Below are positions 25,863 to 34,703 of a stretch of 64,000 bases of DNA, piece after piece. Positions within the stretch are counted from its first letter, which is position 1. Each line of letters starts with the position of its first letter. The notes beneath the pieces are model-generated. The model ran no database searches, was not told the origin of the DNA, and saw only the letters and a list, made by a program, of their open reading frames with translations. The translations under genes were made by a program, and so were the position numbers. The DNA is from Pedobacter rhizosphaerae (GTDB lineage Bacteria > Bacteroidota > Bacteroidia > Sphingobacteriales > Sphingobacteriaceae): the NCBI RefSeq assembly GCF_900111155.1, contig NZ_FOGG01000014.1, positions 62,001 through 126,000 on the forward strand. The letters are read 5' to 3'.

Positions 25863-27026
25863 ATGTTAAAAAGAATAGACATCCTCATCATGGCCTTCTG
25901 CACAGGCCTGATTGTAGCGAACATATATTATTGCCAACCCTTAGTTATCCTCATTGCAGAAGACTTTAAGTTAAGCGAAACCAATGCAGGCAAAATCACA
26001 TATTTAACCCAGATTGGTTATGCCCTTGGCTTATTTCTGCTTGTGCCGTTGGGCGATATGTTTGAACGTAAAAAGCAGATCCTGGTTATTACTACCCTGG
26101 CTATTGCAGCACTACTAGTTGCCGCTGTTTCCAAAACCTTTTTTTTATTGGAATTTGCCTCCATACTAATCGGCGCATGCTCCATTGTACCGCAACTCAT
26201 TTTACCCCTGGCGGCTAATTTAAGTACCGATGAGAATCGTGGAGCCAATATTGGCATGATTATGAGCGGCTTATTGGTTGGAATTCTCGCTTCGCGTGCA
26301 GTAAGTGGAAGTATTGGATTTTGGTTGGGCTGGAGGGCAATGTACTATATCGCTGCAGCCATTTGTGCGCTGCTCCTATTGCTTATGGCTAAACGCTTCC
26401 CGCAAAGCTACCCTAATTTCAAGGGAACCTACAAACAATTAATGAGTTCTATGTTTGGCTATATTAAATCTCAACCCGCACTAAGAGAAGCCTCCCTCAT
26501 TAATTTTTTTGCCTTCGCCATCATTAGTGCCTTTTGGACCACCATGGTGCTTTTTCTGGCCAACCCACCATTTAATTTCCAGACTTTACAAATCGGTTTA
26601 TTTGGCATTGCCGGAGCTGCCGGAGCTTTAGCCGCACCTTTGGTTGGCAAACTGAGTGATGGAAATAATCCACGAAAAAACCTGATGATTGGATTTATCC
26701 TGCAAATCGTTAGTCTTGCACTCTTCTACTTCACCGGTGCCAATCTATTGGTATTTGTAATCGGAATTATCTTAATTGATATTGCCCAGCAAGCCATCCA
26801 CGTCACCAACCAAACCAAAATTTATACGTTAATTCCCGAGGCCAGAAACCGGCTAAATACCATTTTTATGTCGGTTAGTTTTATTGGTGCCAGTTGTGGT
26901 TCTGCGCTCGGCTTATGGCTATGGGGTCAGGGTGGCTGGAATCTTTTCTGCTATGGCATGACTGCTATTGTACTGTTAAACATCATGATCTATCAGTTTT
27001 ACGGAAAGAAATTTAACACTAAATAA
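25863..27026 (+). CDS. Major facilitator superfamily transporter
   Basis: 387 aa with 12 likely membrane spans. The DHA1-type loop 2-3 motif is present (PLGDMFERKK, about 59-68). Best regarded as a drug/metabolite efflux protein of the YnfM-like kind; substrate unknown. The GNAT gene starts 1 bp after its stop, so the two are cotranscribed. Confidence 0.9.
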   Translation: MLKRIDILIMAFCTGLIVANIYYCQPLVILIAEDFKLSETNAGKITYLTQIGYALGLFLLVPLGDMFERKKQILVITTLAIAALLVAAVSKTFFLLEFASILIGACSIVPQLILPLAANLSTDENRGANIGMIMSGLLVGILASRAVSGSIGFWLGWRAMYYIAAAICALLLLLMAKRFPQSYPNFKGTYKQLMSSMFGYIKSQPALREASLINFFAFAIISAFWTTMVLFLANPPFNFQTLQIGLFGIAGAAGALAAPLVGKLSDGNNPRKNLMIGFILQIVSLALFYFTGANLLVFVIGIILIDIAQQAIHVTNQTKIYTLIPEARNRLNTIFMSVSFIGASCGSALGLWLWGQGGWNLFCYGMTAIVLLNIMIYQFYGKKFNTK

Positions 27027-27027
27027 C

Positions 27028-27456
27028 ATGGCGCTGGTACAAATAGAACAAATATTTCCTTCTCTTACCTGGCGAATTCGTCACGAGACCATGTACCCTG
27101 ATCAGCCTTTCGATATTGTTAAACTGAAGGACGATTTTGAGGGTATCCATTTTGGTCTCTATGCCGATCATAAGCTTACAGGTGTTGTATCTTTATTTCA
27201 TGAAGGATCAGTTTATCAATTTAGAAAACTTGCCGTACTGCCCAACGCACAAAAATCTGGCTATGGCACACGCTTAATAGATTATATATTAGATTTCTGT
27301 AAAATTCAACGGGCAACTAAACTATGGTGCAACGCCCGTGTAAATGCTAAAGAATTTTATTTTAAATTTGGCTTCCACGAAACCAATTCTACCTTTTCTA
27401 AAGACGGGCAGGATTTTGTAATTATGGAATTAATCTTAAATTACGAACTCCAGTAA
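27028..27456 (+). CDS. GNAT-family N-acetyltransferase
   Basis: 142 aa. The acetyl-CoA loop reads LAVLPNAQKSGYGTRLI (about 71-87), with the typical Q/R-x-x-G-x-G/A pattern, and the C-terminal FYFKFGFHETNSTF is the usual GNAT end. The acceptor is unknown. Placement directly behind an MFS exporter suggests modification and export of a small molecule, as inference. Confidence 0.88.
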   Translation: MALVQIEQIFPSLTWRIRHETMYPDQPFDIVKLKDDFEGIHFGLYADHKLTGVVSLFHEGSVYQFRKLAVLPNAQKSGYGTRLIDYILDFCKIQRATKLWCNARVNAKEFYFKFGFHETNSTFSKDGQDFVIMELILNYELQ

Positions 27457-27554
27457 CATAACCTGGAGGATTTGTAAAAAAATATAAAATTTGAGCGGGT
27501 TGAAGTAATTATATTCATAATCCAATCATCCACGCATTCAATAATTAGATAAAT

Positions 27555-28670
27555 ATGGCAAAGAAAAAAGACGACGAAAAGAGAAAACACCATGCGGTAG
27601 TAACCAAAAAATCGCTCCAGTTTTTAGAAGAATATATAAACAACCCTGCTCCTACTGGTTATGAGTGGGAAGGTCAAAAATTATGGCTTAACTATTTAAA
27701 ACCATATATCGACGAACATTTTATCGATAATTATGGTACTGCGGTAGGTGTTATCAATCCGAAGGCAGAATACAAAGTAGTTATCGAAGCCCATGCCGAT
27801 GAAATTTCCTGGTATGTAAATTATATTACTGCTGATGGTTTAATTTATGTGATTCGTAATGGTGGTTCTGATCATCAGATTGCTCCCTCAAAACGTGTCA
27901 ATATCCACACTGAAAAAGGTTTGGTAAAAGCAGTTTTCGGATGGCCGGCTATCCATACCCGTCATGGTGAAAAAGAACAAACGCCTGAGTTAAAGAATAT
28001 CTTTTTAGATTGTGGCTGTACTTCTAAAGAGGAAGTTGAACAATTAGGTATCCATGTGGGCTGTGTAATTACTTACGAAGACGAGTTTATGGTATTAAAC
28101 GATCGCTATTATGTGGGCCGTGCTTTAGATAACCGCGTTGGTGGCTTTATGATTGCAGAAGTAGCGCGTTTATTGAAAGAAAATAAGAAAAAACTTCCAT
28201 TTGCCTTGTATATTGTTAATTCGGTTCAGGAAGAAATTGGTTTAAGAGGGGCAGAAATGATTGCTCAACGCATTAAACCTCATGTTGCCATCATTACCGA
28301 TGTAACTCATGATACAACTACGCCAATGATCAACAAAAATATTCAAGGTGAATTGTTCGCTGGTAAAGGCCCCGTGGTTTCTTACGCACCTGCTGTACAA
28401 ACAAACCTCAATAAGTTGTTAATCAAAACTGCCGAAAAAAACAATATTCCTTTCCAACGTCAGGCTTCATCCAGATCAACTGGTACAGATACCGATGCCT
28501 TTGCTTATTCTAATGGTGGCGTACCTTCAGCACTGATTTCTTTACCATTGCGCTACATGCATACAACTGTAGAAATGGTGCATAAAGAAGATGTAGACAA
28601 TGTAATTAGCTTAATTTACGAAAGTTTATTAAACATTAAAGACGGTCAGGATTTTAGAGAATTTAAATAA
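27555..28670 (+). CDS. M42-family metalloaminopeptidase
   Basis: 371 aa. All di-metal ligand segments of the family are visible: AHADE (about 85-89), ALDNRVGG (about 196-203), the catalytic pair QEEIG (about 230), TDVTH and the late MHTTVE. No signal peptide; cytoplasmic, probably a large tetrahedral aminopeptidase (glutamyl aminopeptidase/TET type). A lysine-rich N-terminal extension (AKKKDDEKRKHH) precedes the domain. A small membrane protein gene follows after 8 bp. Confidence 0.92.
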   Translation: MAKKKDDEKRKHHAVVTKKSLQFLEEYINNPAPTGYEWEGQKLWLNYLKPYIDEHFIDNYGTAVGVINPKAEYKVVIEAHADEISWYVNYITADGLIYVIRNGGSDHQIAPSKRVNIHTEKGLVKAVFGWPAIHTRHGEKEQTPELKNIFLDCGCTSKEEVEQLGIHVGCVITYEDEFMVLNDRYYVGRALDNRVGGFMIAEVARLLKENKKKLPFALYIVNSVQEEIGLRGAEMIAQRIKPHVAIITDVTHDTTTPMINKNIQGELFAGKGPVVSYAPAVQTNLNKLLIKTAEKNNIPFQRQASSRSTGTDTDAFAYSNGGVPSALISLPLRYMHTTVEMVHKEDVDNVISLIYESLLNIKDGQDFREFK

Positions 28671-28678
28671 CTGAATCC

Positions 28679-28939
28679 ATGAGTGATTTAAATAACGACA
28701 AGATACCTCATGGTAAAATCATCATCAGTACGCTGTTAAAGGTACTGATGATGATTGTGATTATTATCACCCTGAACTCTTGGCCTTCTATAAAGCAAAG
28801 CTTCAACGGACAGGCACCTCCTTTTGAATATTGGCTTGATCACAGTATAAAACCCAGCAACATTATTTTGATTCTGGGCTTCGGCGCTTATTTCTATTAT
28901 AAGGATTTGACCGACCGAAGAGAAAAGTTGAAAGCGTAA
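28679..28939 (+). CDS. Small two-span membrane protein (86 aa), unknown function
   Basis: 86 aa with two hydrophobic stretches (VLMMIVIIITL, about 16-29, and NIILILGFGAYFYY, about 59-72) and charged ends. Starts 8 bp after the M42 peptidase stop, so likely cotranscribed. No family recognised. Confidence 0.65.
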   Translation: MSDLNNDKIPHGKIIISTLLKVLMMIVIIITLNSWPSIKQSFNGQAPPFEYWLDHSIKPSNIILILGFGAYFYYKDLTDRREKLKA

Positions 28940-28957
28940 TTCAAATAAAGATCCCTA

Positions 28958-29077
28958 ATGTTTATTTCAAGATGGGAGAATCCTAATGTATTGAAAGCGT
29001 ATGATAAATTCAAGGCAAAGGGTTTTACTGTTGTGGGTATTTCCATTGATCAGGATAAAGTGCGAGCAAATCCTTAG
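28958..29077 (+). pseudogene. Remnant of a TlpA/thioredoxin-like protein
   Basis: A 39-codon frame whose product contains ENPNVLKAYDKFKAKGFTVVGISIDQDK, the helix and strand that directly follow the active site in Bacteroidota TlpA-like thiol-disulfide oxidoreductases. The sequence before it, FISRW, resembles the F-W-A-S-W strand, but the C-x-x-C active site is missing, as if deleted, and the frame ends soon after. It cannot be functional as a redox protein. Its presence marks local rearrangement. Confidence 0.6.
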
Positions 29078-29100
29078 TAGTGATGAGTCATAGCCTTTTA

Positions 29101-29143
29101 TCTCTACTAGTGATAAATTAATAGTTTTTATCACTAGTAGAGA
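29101..29143. repeat. Perfect 17-bp inverted repeat
   Basis: TCTCTACTAGTGATAAA (29101-29117) is exactly inverted at 29127-29143, with a 9-base loop. ACTAGT occurs again just after it. No long T-run follows on either strand, so it is not a standard terminator. It lies directly downstream of the MNT gene. Confidence 0.7.
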
Positions 29144-29161
29144 ATACTAGTACAAATTATG

Positions 29162-29473
29162 TTAGATGGCAACATGTTCAGCCTCTTTTAAGATATGTGG
29201 CCCAATATATTTGCTTAATGATTGAGGTGTAACCACTTCCACCTTTCTACCAAGCAAATCTTCTAGAAAGAAAGATAAGTCCATGAAATTATCATAACTT
29301 TTTTGCTTCGGATCAAAATCTACTAAAAGATCGACATCACTATCAGCATTGTATTTACCTGAAATAAACGAGCCAAAAACACTGAGACTTGAAACCCCAT
29401 ACGATCTCAACTTCTGACCATTAGCCTTAAGCAATGAAATTAATATCTGTTTATTTTGAACAGCAACACGCAT
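29162..29473 (-). CDS. MNT-type minimal nucleotidyltransferase, without HEPN partner
   Basis: 103 aa. The Pol-beta-like nucleotidyltransferase signature is complete: GSFISGKYNADSDVDLLVDF (about residues 35-54), i.e. GS-x-x-x-G with the D-x-D pair, and a later VEVVT strand that normally carries the third acidic residue. In the known MntA-HepT pairs this protein AMPylates and silences an adjacent HEPN RNase toxin. Here no HEPN gene lies on either side; upstream is a 550-bp gap, downstream a hairpin and a gene remnant. It may be an orphan antitoxin or a broken pair. Confidence 0.85.
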   Translation of the reverse strand: MRVAVQNKQILISLLKANGQKLRSYGVSSLSVFGSFISGKYNADSDVDLLVDFDPKQKSYDNFMDLSFFLEDLLGRKVEVVTPQSLSKYIGPHILKEAEHVAI

Positions 29474-30030
29474 ATCACAAAGATACCCAATGAGAGCATA
29501 TATAACAAGTATTATATATTATGGTAAAAAAACATCGTTTGACCATGATCTTACGTCCGCGCGGTTCCTCAGGTTTTGATATTGAAATCAGCTCCCCCAA
29601 TAATTACAATTAACCCAATCTGAATGAAAAACAAAGAGTACGGAAAAAAAATAGAGCAAAATTCTCAGATATTAACATTATCCACAGGATGTGTAAAATT
29701 TTTAGATAAAACAAAACCAACTAATGCGTAAATTGTTATCAACAAAAAGAGATACAAAAGTCCTGTGAGCGGGATATCCGCGGAGGGCAGGCACACCATA
29801 AAAAGAATTATTCTTTTAACTAAATAGCTGCTCCTGGGGTGGCTATTTTTGTTTTGGGGGAGAAAAAAAATGAAGCAGAACCTTTAAACTCTTTCAATTA
29901 TTAACGGGACACATTAATCAAGATCAAAGTTCTACTTCACAAGTCAGATCGTACGTTTAAAAATTAGTTACTTTTTTAAAGTACTGTTTAGAGGGGATAC
30001 TGAAGCGTTGCTTATCAGGCAAACATTCCA
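29474..30030. other. 557-bp intergenic stretch with DnaA-box-like sites
   Basis: No convincing gene; a 30-codon frame at 29521-29613 has no visible start signal. TTATCCACA (29678-29686) equals the DnaA box and TTATCAACA (29736-29744) differs by one base. A GC-rich patch lies near 29770-29795. The stretch is unlike neighbouring gaps and adjoins the disturbed MNT region. Confidence 0.5.
29822..29856 (+). terminator. Possible terminator in the MNT-HTH gap
   Basis: AATAGC (29823-29828) pairs with GCTATT (29842-29847), followed by TTTGTTTT. The stem is short and no gene on this strand ends nearby, so it may be a leftover. Confidence 0.35.
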
Positions 30031-30453
30031 TTACTGATACAAAAAAGTGTCTGTTCTCTTATTCCTAAGCGGCAGATCTTTTGAAATTGGATCAAGCAAT
30101 AATTTTTGTTCCTCAGCACTTAGCAAATCATTGTATTTTTCTAGCAAGTGAATGTACTTGTTCATCCAGAAATACACTGAGTTTCCATCAGCGCTTACCA
30201 TTTTTCCATCAGATTGACCATCCTGTTCCATGTTTTGTTTTGGAAATGCATCCGGAAAGGAAGTCGATAAATCCTGGCCCAATAAGTTTCCTACCTGCCA
30301 GATGATTTCATGATTTAGACGATCCTGTCCAAACCAATTGTAAATGGTTCTGCGGCTAACATTCAGCTTTCTTGATAATTCGCTAATGCCCATCCGATCA
30401 CGGCGTACTAACCGCTCGAGAATTTCTCCTTGTTTTAGTGTTTGTGGTGTCAT
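30031..30453 (-). CDS. Helix-turn-helix DNA-binding protein
   Basis: 140 aa. The N-terminal 60 residues hold a helix-turn-helix with MGISELSRKLNVSRRTIYNW (about 21-40), similar to XRE/HTH_7-type regulators. The C-terminal half is predicted helical and charged (YIHLLEKYNDLLSAEEQKLLL) without known enzyme domain. Its own promoter region carries a 20-bp palindrome at 30564 that might be its operator. Target genes unknown. Confidence 0.75.
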   Translation of the reverse strand: MTPQTLKQGEILERLVRRDRMGISELSRKLNVSRRTIYNWFGQDRLNHEIIWQVGNLLGQDLSTSFPDAFPKQNMEQDGQSDGKMVSADGNSVYFWMNKYIHLLEKYNDLLSAEEQKLLLDPISKDLPLRNKRTDTFLYQ

Positions 30454-30539
30454 AGAGTTAATTTATTTTTAAGGGATGACTAAAAATAATTAAATCTGTA
30501 TCAGGGACGATTGACAATACGAATGTAAGTAAAAGAGTA

Positions 30540-30547
30540 TAACTTTG
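30540..30547 (+). promoter_or_regulatory. Candidate -7 box (TAACTTTG) before the DUF1801 gene
   Basis: TAACTTTG fits TAnnTTTG. A TTG at 30511 is rather far (26 bp) for a -33 box. Transcription would start just before the palindrome at 30564 and leave a long leader to the gene at 30723. Confidence 0.35.
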
Positions 30548-30563
30548 TATAAAACATGCGCAT

Positions 30564-30583
30564 TTTTTGACATATGTCAAAAA
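30564..30583. promoter_or_regulatory. Perfect 20-bp palindrome, candidate operator
   Basis: TTTTTGACATATGTCAAAAA is fully symmetric. It lies between the divergent HTH and DUF1801 genes, 111 bp upstream of the HTH start. Its form is that of a binding site for a dimeric regulator; the TTGA..TCAA ends recall Crp/Fnr-type sites. Confidence 0.5.
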
Positions 30584-30722
30584 TTTAGACTAAAAAACTG
30601 TGAACAGACTGTATTCCCCCACATCATTCCTGTGCCAGTGCTGCTTAAAACTAACACTTTATCCATGACCTGATCTACTAATTTGCAAATTTTGTATCTT
30701 TAAACTAACTAAATTGGTAGAA

Positions 30723-31136
30723 ATGGCACAGAATAAAACCGTAGAGACAGAAAATAGCGCTACAGATTTTTTGAATACCCTTGGTGATGAAATCAAAAAA
30801 AACGACAGCCTTCAGCTTTTAAATCTTTTTGAGGAGGTTACAGGGTTTAGGGCCAAAATGTGGGGACCTGCCATTGTTGGTTTCGGAACCTATCATTACA
30901 AATACGACAGCGGAAGAGAGGGAGATGCACCTATAGTTGCTTTCTCTCCAAGAAAACAAGCCATTAGTCTTTATCTGAGCACAGAATTCAAAGACAAGGA
31001 ATTCCTTTTATCACAGTTAGGCAAACATACCAAAGCAAAAAGCTGCATCTACATCAAAAAAATTTCAGACATTAATACCGACATTCTCAGAAAAATGATT
31101 GCTAATTCTATTGCTGAAGAAAGTAAATCTTGTTAA
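30723..31136 (+). CDS. DUF1801 family protein
   Basis: 137 aa from the ATG at 30723; a TTG three codons earlier is possible. The core KMWGPAIVGFGTYHYKYDSG (about 41-60) and AFSPRKQAISLYL (about 69-81) identify DUF1801, a small alpha/beta fold found in bacteria whose role is unknown. No signal peptide. Followed by a hairpin terminator. Confidence 0.85.
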   Translation: MAQNKTVETENSATDFLNTLGDEIKKNDSLQLLNLFEEVTGFRAKMWGPAIVGFGTYHYKYDSGREGDAPIVAFSPRKQAISLYLSTEFKDKEFLLSQLGKHTKAKSCIYIKKISDINTDILRKMIANSIAEESKSC

Positions 31137-31153
31137 TACCGTCAGGTAAATTA

Positions 31154-31187
31154 GCAGTTACGAAAATTGGGAACTGCCTATTTTTTC
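31154..31187 (+). terminator. Terminator after the DUF1801 gene
   Basis: GCAGTT (31154-31159) pairs with AACTGC (31172-31177), then CTATTTTTT. The stem is short with a 12-base loop. Confidence 0.55.
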
Positions 31188-31234
31188 CAATATTTGAATA
31201 ATCCCCCATCAGGCGAGCTATAAACTAACTTAAA

Positions 31235-33652
31235 ATGATAAAAAGACTACATCTCTATTTTTTAATAGCAGGATCCTTCATGGCCTTACATGCAAAAGCC
31301 CAGGATGCCATCAGCTATCAAACTCCACCAAAAGAAATTGCCGACCTCCTACTCGCAAAACCAACACCAGGCGTGAGTATAAATGGCAAAGCAGAGTGGA
31401 TCTTATTCAGCGAGCGTAACTCCTACCCTTCAGTAGAAGAATTGGCCATGCCCGAATACAGAATCGCTGGCTTGAGGTTAAATCCTAATAATTATTCTCC
31501 AAGCAGACAGAATTTCATCAATAACTTCAGCTTAAAGAATATCAAAAGTGACCAAACCTTCCCGGTTACGGGTTTACCTGCTCCTTTATATGCAGGCAAT
31601 ATGTTATGGAATCCTGCAGAGAATAAAATAGCTTTTACCAACACCACCCAAAAAGGAGTTGATTTATACGTGATCGATATTGCGACTAAAAAAGCGACCA
31701 AAATTAATAAGGCATATTTAAATGTAGTATTGGGTAGTGGCATTACCTGGTTAAATGATAACACCATCATTTATCGTACCGCTACGAAACCAGCAAGCGC
31801 CGCCCCAACCAAACCGTTGATGCCTAAGGGACCTACCATTCAGCAGAATTTAGGTAAGGCCGCTCCCAGCGCAACCTATCAGGATTTGATTAAATCTCCT
31901 TTTGACGAACAGCTTTTTGAATTTTTCGGCACTTCTCAATTAGTAAAGAACACCAACGGCGTTGAAACGCCAATAGGGAAACCCGCTATTTATGCGAACG
32001 TGAATCTTTCTCCGGATAAGAATTACATGATGATAGAAACCATACGCAAGCCATTCTCTTATTTGGTTTCTGCAGGAGGCTTCCCTTCAACAGTTTCAAT
32101 TACAGATTTGACAGGCAAAACCGTTAAGGTAATTGCCGAGCTCCCATCGGCAGAGGGAACCCCATCTGGTTATGATAACACACAAAATATTGCCAGAGGT
32201 TTCGATTGGCGTGATGACGAGGCTGCCACTGTAATTTGGGCCAAACCTTTAGATAGCGGATTGATTAAGAAAAATGTTCCTTTCCATGATGCTGTTTATG
32301 CTTTAAGTGCCCCCTTTACCGGATCTGAAAAAGAATTGTTTAAAACTCAAACGCGCTACCGTGGCGTACAATGGGGTAATGCTACCCTTGCGCTGGTAAT
32401 GGAAGGCTTAAGAAGTAAACAAACCAATAAAGTTAGCATCTACAATCCAACAACTGGAAATATTGAAGAACTCTACACCAGAAACCAAACTGATGCCTAT
32501 GGTAATCCCGGAACCCCGGTAACCACCAAAAATAAGTTTGGTCGCCAGGTTGTTCATTTAGTGGATAACGGAACCAAAATTTTGATGAATAATCCTGTTG
32601 GGTCATCAGAAAAAGGCGATTTACCATTCCTCGCTAAGTTTGATTTAGCCTCTAAAAAGAATGAGATTATCTGGAGAAGTGCGGAAGGAACATACGAATT
32701 TGTTAGCGATGTGATAGATGCAGATAAACTGATCTTACTCACCCGAAAAGAGAGTCAGAAATTAGTTCCCAATTATTATATTAAAAACCTGATTTTGAGG
32801 GTAGCAGATCGCCCCGTTACCAACTTTAGCAATCCTTACCCTTCATTAGATGGAATAACTAAAGAAAAAATTTCTTACAAAAGAGCTGATGGTGTAGACT
32901 TAACCGGCGATTTGTACCTTCCAAAAGGTTATAACAAAGAAAAGGATGGGCCACTACCTACACTCATCTGGGCGTATCCAAGAGAGTTTAACTCTGCGGC
33001 AGATGCGGCACAAATTCGTGGTTCTAAAGATAAATTTACCGCCATTAGCTGGGGTTCGCCTATTTATTGGGTAACCAGAGGCTATGCCATATTAGATAAC
33101 GCTGAGATGCCGATTGTAGCCAAAGATGGAAAAAAACCTAATGACACTTTCGTAGAGCAGTTAAAGCTCAATGCAGAGGCTGCAATTAATAAATTAGCCG
33201 ATCTGGGTGTAGGAGACAAAAAGCGTATGGCCGTTGGCGGACATAGCTATGGTGCCTTTATGACAGCCAACCTATTGGCACATACAGATCTTTTTGCTGC
33301 TGGAATTGCCCGAAGTGGAGCCTATAACCGAACATTAACACCTTTTGGGTTCCAAAATGAAGAGCGTACCTACTGGCAAGTGCCACAGCTGTATTATGAG
33401 ATGAGTCCATTCAGCTATGCCGATAAAATAAAAACACCTATCTTGCTGATCCATGGCGATTCTGATGATAACCCGGGTACATTCCCTATCAACAGTGAAC
33501 GTTTATTCAATGCGATTAAAGGAGCTGGCGGAACCACCCGTTTTGTCTTTTTACCTTATGAAGCTCATGGTTATCGTGGAAAAGAAAATATTCTTCACAC
33601 CTTATGGGAAGAAGACCAATGGCTGGAAAAATATGTTAAAAATAAAAAGTAA
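31235..33652 (+). CDS. Secreted S9-family prolyl oligopeptidase-like serine peptidase
   Basis: 805 aa. A signal peptide (YFLIAGSFMALHAKAQ) leads into a beta-propeller domain (to about residue 540) and a C-terminal alpha/beta-hydrolase domain. Catalytic triad: Ser671 in GGHSYGAF, Asp at about 744 in HGDSDDNPGT, His778 in YEAHGYRG. The arrangement matches S9 members of the glutamyl endopeptidase/dipeptidyl type in Bacteroidota. It likely works in the periplasm on small peptides. Has its own terminator. Confidence 0.92.
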   Translation: MIKRLHLYFLIAGSFMALHAKAQDAISYQTPPKEIADLLLAKPTPGVSINGKAEWILFSERNSYPSVEELAMPEYRIAGLRLNPNNYSPSRQNFINNFSLKNIKSDQTFPVTGLPAPLYAGNMLWNPAENKIAFTNTTQKGVDLYVIDIATKKATKINKAYLNVVLGSGITWLNDNTIIYRTATKPASAAPTKPLMPKGPTIQQNLGKAAPSATYQDLIKSPFDEQLFEFFGTSQLVKNTNGVETPIGKPAIYANVNLSPDKNYMMIETIRKPFSYLVSAGGFPSTVSITDLTGKTVKVIAELPSAEGTPSGYDNTQNIARGFDWRDDEAATVIWAKPLDSGLIKKNVPFHDAVYALSAPFTGSEKELFKTQTRYRGVQWGNATLALVMEGLRSKQTNKVSIYNPTTGNIEELYTRNQTDAYGNPGTPVTTKNKFGRQVVHLVDNGTKILMNNPVGSSEKGDLPFLAKFDLASKKNEIIWRSAEGTYEFVSDVIDADKLILLTRKESQKLVPNYYIKNLILRVADRPVTNFSNPYPSLDGITKEKISYKRADGVDLTGDLYLPKGYNKEKDGPLPTLIWAYPREFNSAADAAQIRGSKDKFTAISWGSPIYWVTRGYAILDNAEMPIVAKDGKKPNDTFVEQLKLNAEAAINKLADLGVGDKKRMAVGGHSYGAFMTANLLAHTDLFAAGIARSGAYNRTLTPFGFQNEERTYWQVPQLYYEMSPFSYADKIKTPILLIHGDSDDNPGTFPINSERLFNAIKGAGGTTRFVFLPYEAHGYRGKENILHTLWEEDQWLEKYVKNKK

Positions 33653-33672
33653 TCTCTCTACTGTCTAAATAA

Positions 33673-33701
33673 AAAAATGCTTCCAAATGGAAGCATTTTT
33701 G
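33673..33701 (+). terminator. Terminator of the S9 peptidase gene
   Basis: AAAATGCTTCC and GGAAGCATTTT form an 11-bp stem with an AAAT loop, followed by T. Confidence 0.92.
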
Positions 33702-33802
33702 GTTTAAAAGCAATTTATTAAACCGCTTGAAACCTTCTACCATAAAGCTTAATTTTAGCATGCAGAATATGAACATTCGCAGTAATTATTTGTTAAGCAA
33801 TT

Positions 33803-34699
33803 ATGGACTACATAGACTACTATAAAATTCTCGAACTGAAGAAAGATGCAAGCACCGAGGATATAAAAAAAGCCTATCGAAAACTCGCCAGAAAACACCA
33901 TCCCGACCTGAACCCCAACAATGCAGAGGCCAATAAAAAGTTTCAGCAGATTAATGAGGCCAATGAGGTTCTAAGCGATCCGGAAAAAAGAAAGAAGTAT
34001 GATAAGTATGGCAAGGACTGGCAGCACGCAGATCAATTAGATGCACAGCAAGAACAACAGCGTCGATATCAATCGCAAAATAGTAATGGCGGATACTCCA
34101 GTTACGGTGGAGGCTTTGATGGTGGCGATTTTTCAGATTTCTTCTCTTCTATGTTTGGTGGGGCTGGCAGCAGAAGTAGTGGTCGCTCTCCATTTAAAGG
34201 ACAAGATTACAACGCCAATTTAGCGCTCCAGCTTATTGATGCCTACACTACCCACAAGCAAACCTTAACCGTTAATGGTAAACAAGTACGGATAACCATC
34301 CCGGCAGGTGTAGAAAACGGACAAAAAATTAAGCTTTCGGGCTTCGGGGCCCCAGGCGTAAACAATGGTCCTCCCGGAGATCTATACATTACTTTCGACA
34401 TTGCTGAAGATGCCAAATTTAAACGCAAGGGCAATGACATTTACCTGCAGGAAGAGATAGATTTATACACAGCTATTTTAGGCGGAGAGAAAATTGTAGA
34501 AACGCTTAACGGAAAAGTTAAACTCAAGATTCCGGCAGAAACCCAGCCCGACACCACCCTTCGTTTAAAAGGCAAAGGCTTCCCTGTTTATAAAAAAGAA
34601 AATCATTTTGGCGATTTATATGTTAAATGGCAGGTGAAGTTACCAACCAATCTTAATGCAGCGCAAAAAGACCTGTTTGAAAAACTTTCTAAACTATAA
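33803..34699 (+). CDS. cbpA: DnaJ-like co-chaperone CbpA
   Basis: 298 aa. J domain with HPD at 33-35, Gly/Phe-rich linker (about 85-130), then two C-terminal substrate-binding domains ([20 protein letters not shown]) and no zinc finger, as in CbpA rather than DnaJ. It brings unfolded protein to DnaK and stimulates its ATPase. The next gene, 4 bp away, is the modulator CbpM; dnaK lies 4 kb downstream on the other strand. Confidence 0.93.
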   Translation: MDYIDYYKILELKKDASTEDIKKAYRKLARKHHPDLNPNNAEANKKFQQINEANEVLSDPEKRKKYDKYGKDWQHADQLDAQQEQQRRYQSQNSNGGYSSYGGGFDGGDFSDFFSSMFGGAGSRSSGRSPFKGQDYNANLALQLIDAYTTHKQTLTVNGKQVRITIPAGVENGQKIKLSGFGAPGVNNGPPGDLYITFDIAEDAKFKRKGNDIYLQEEIDLYTAILGGEKIVETLNGKVKLKIPAETQPDTTLRLKGKGFPVYKKENHFGDLYVKWQVKLPTNLNAAQKDLFEKLSKL

Positions 34700-34703
34700 T
34701 GAG

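Noticed and set aside
29521..29613. 30-codon frame in the MNT-HTH gap
   Set aside because: No ribosome-binding or promoter signal and no recognisable composition; left out as a gene.
29474..30030. Chromosomal origin
   Set aside because: Only two DnaA-like boxes; no dnaA/dnaN or AT-rich unwinding cluster in the window.
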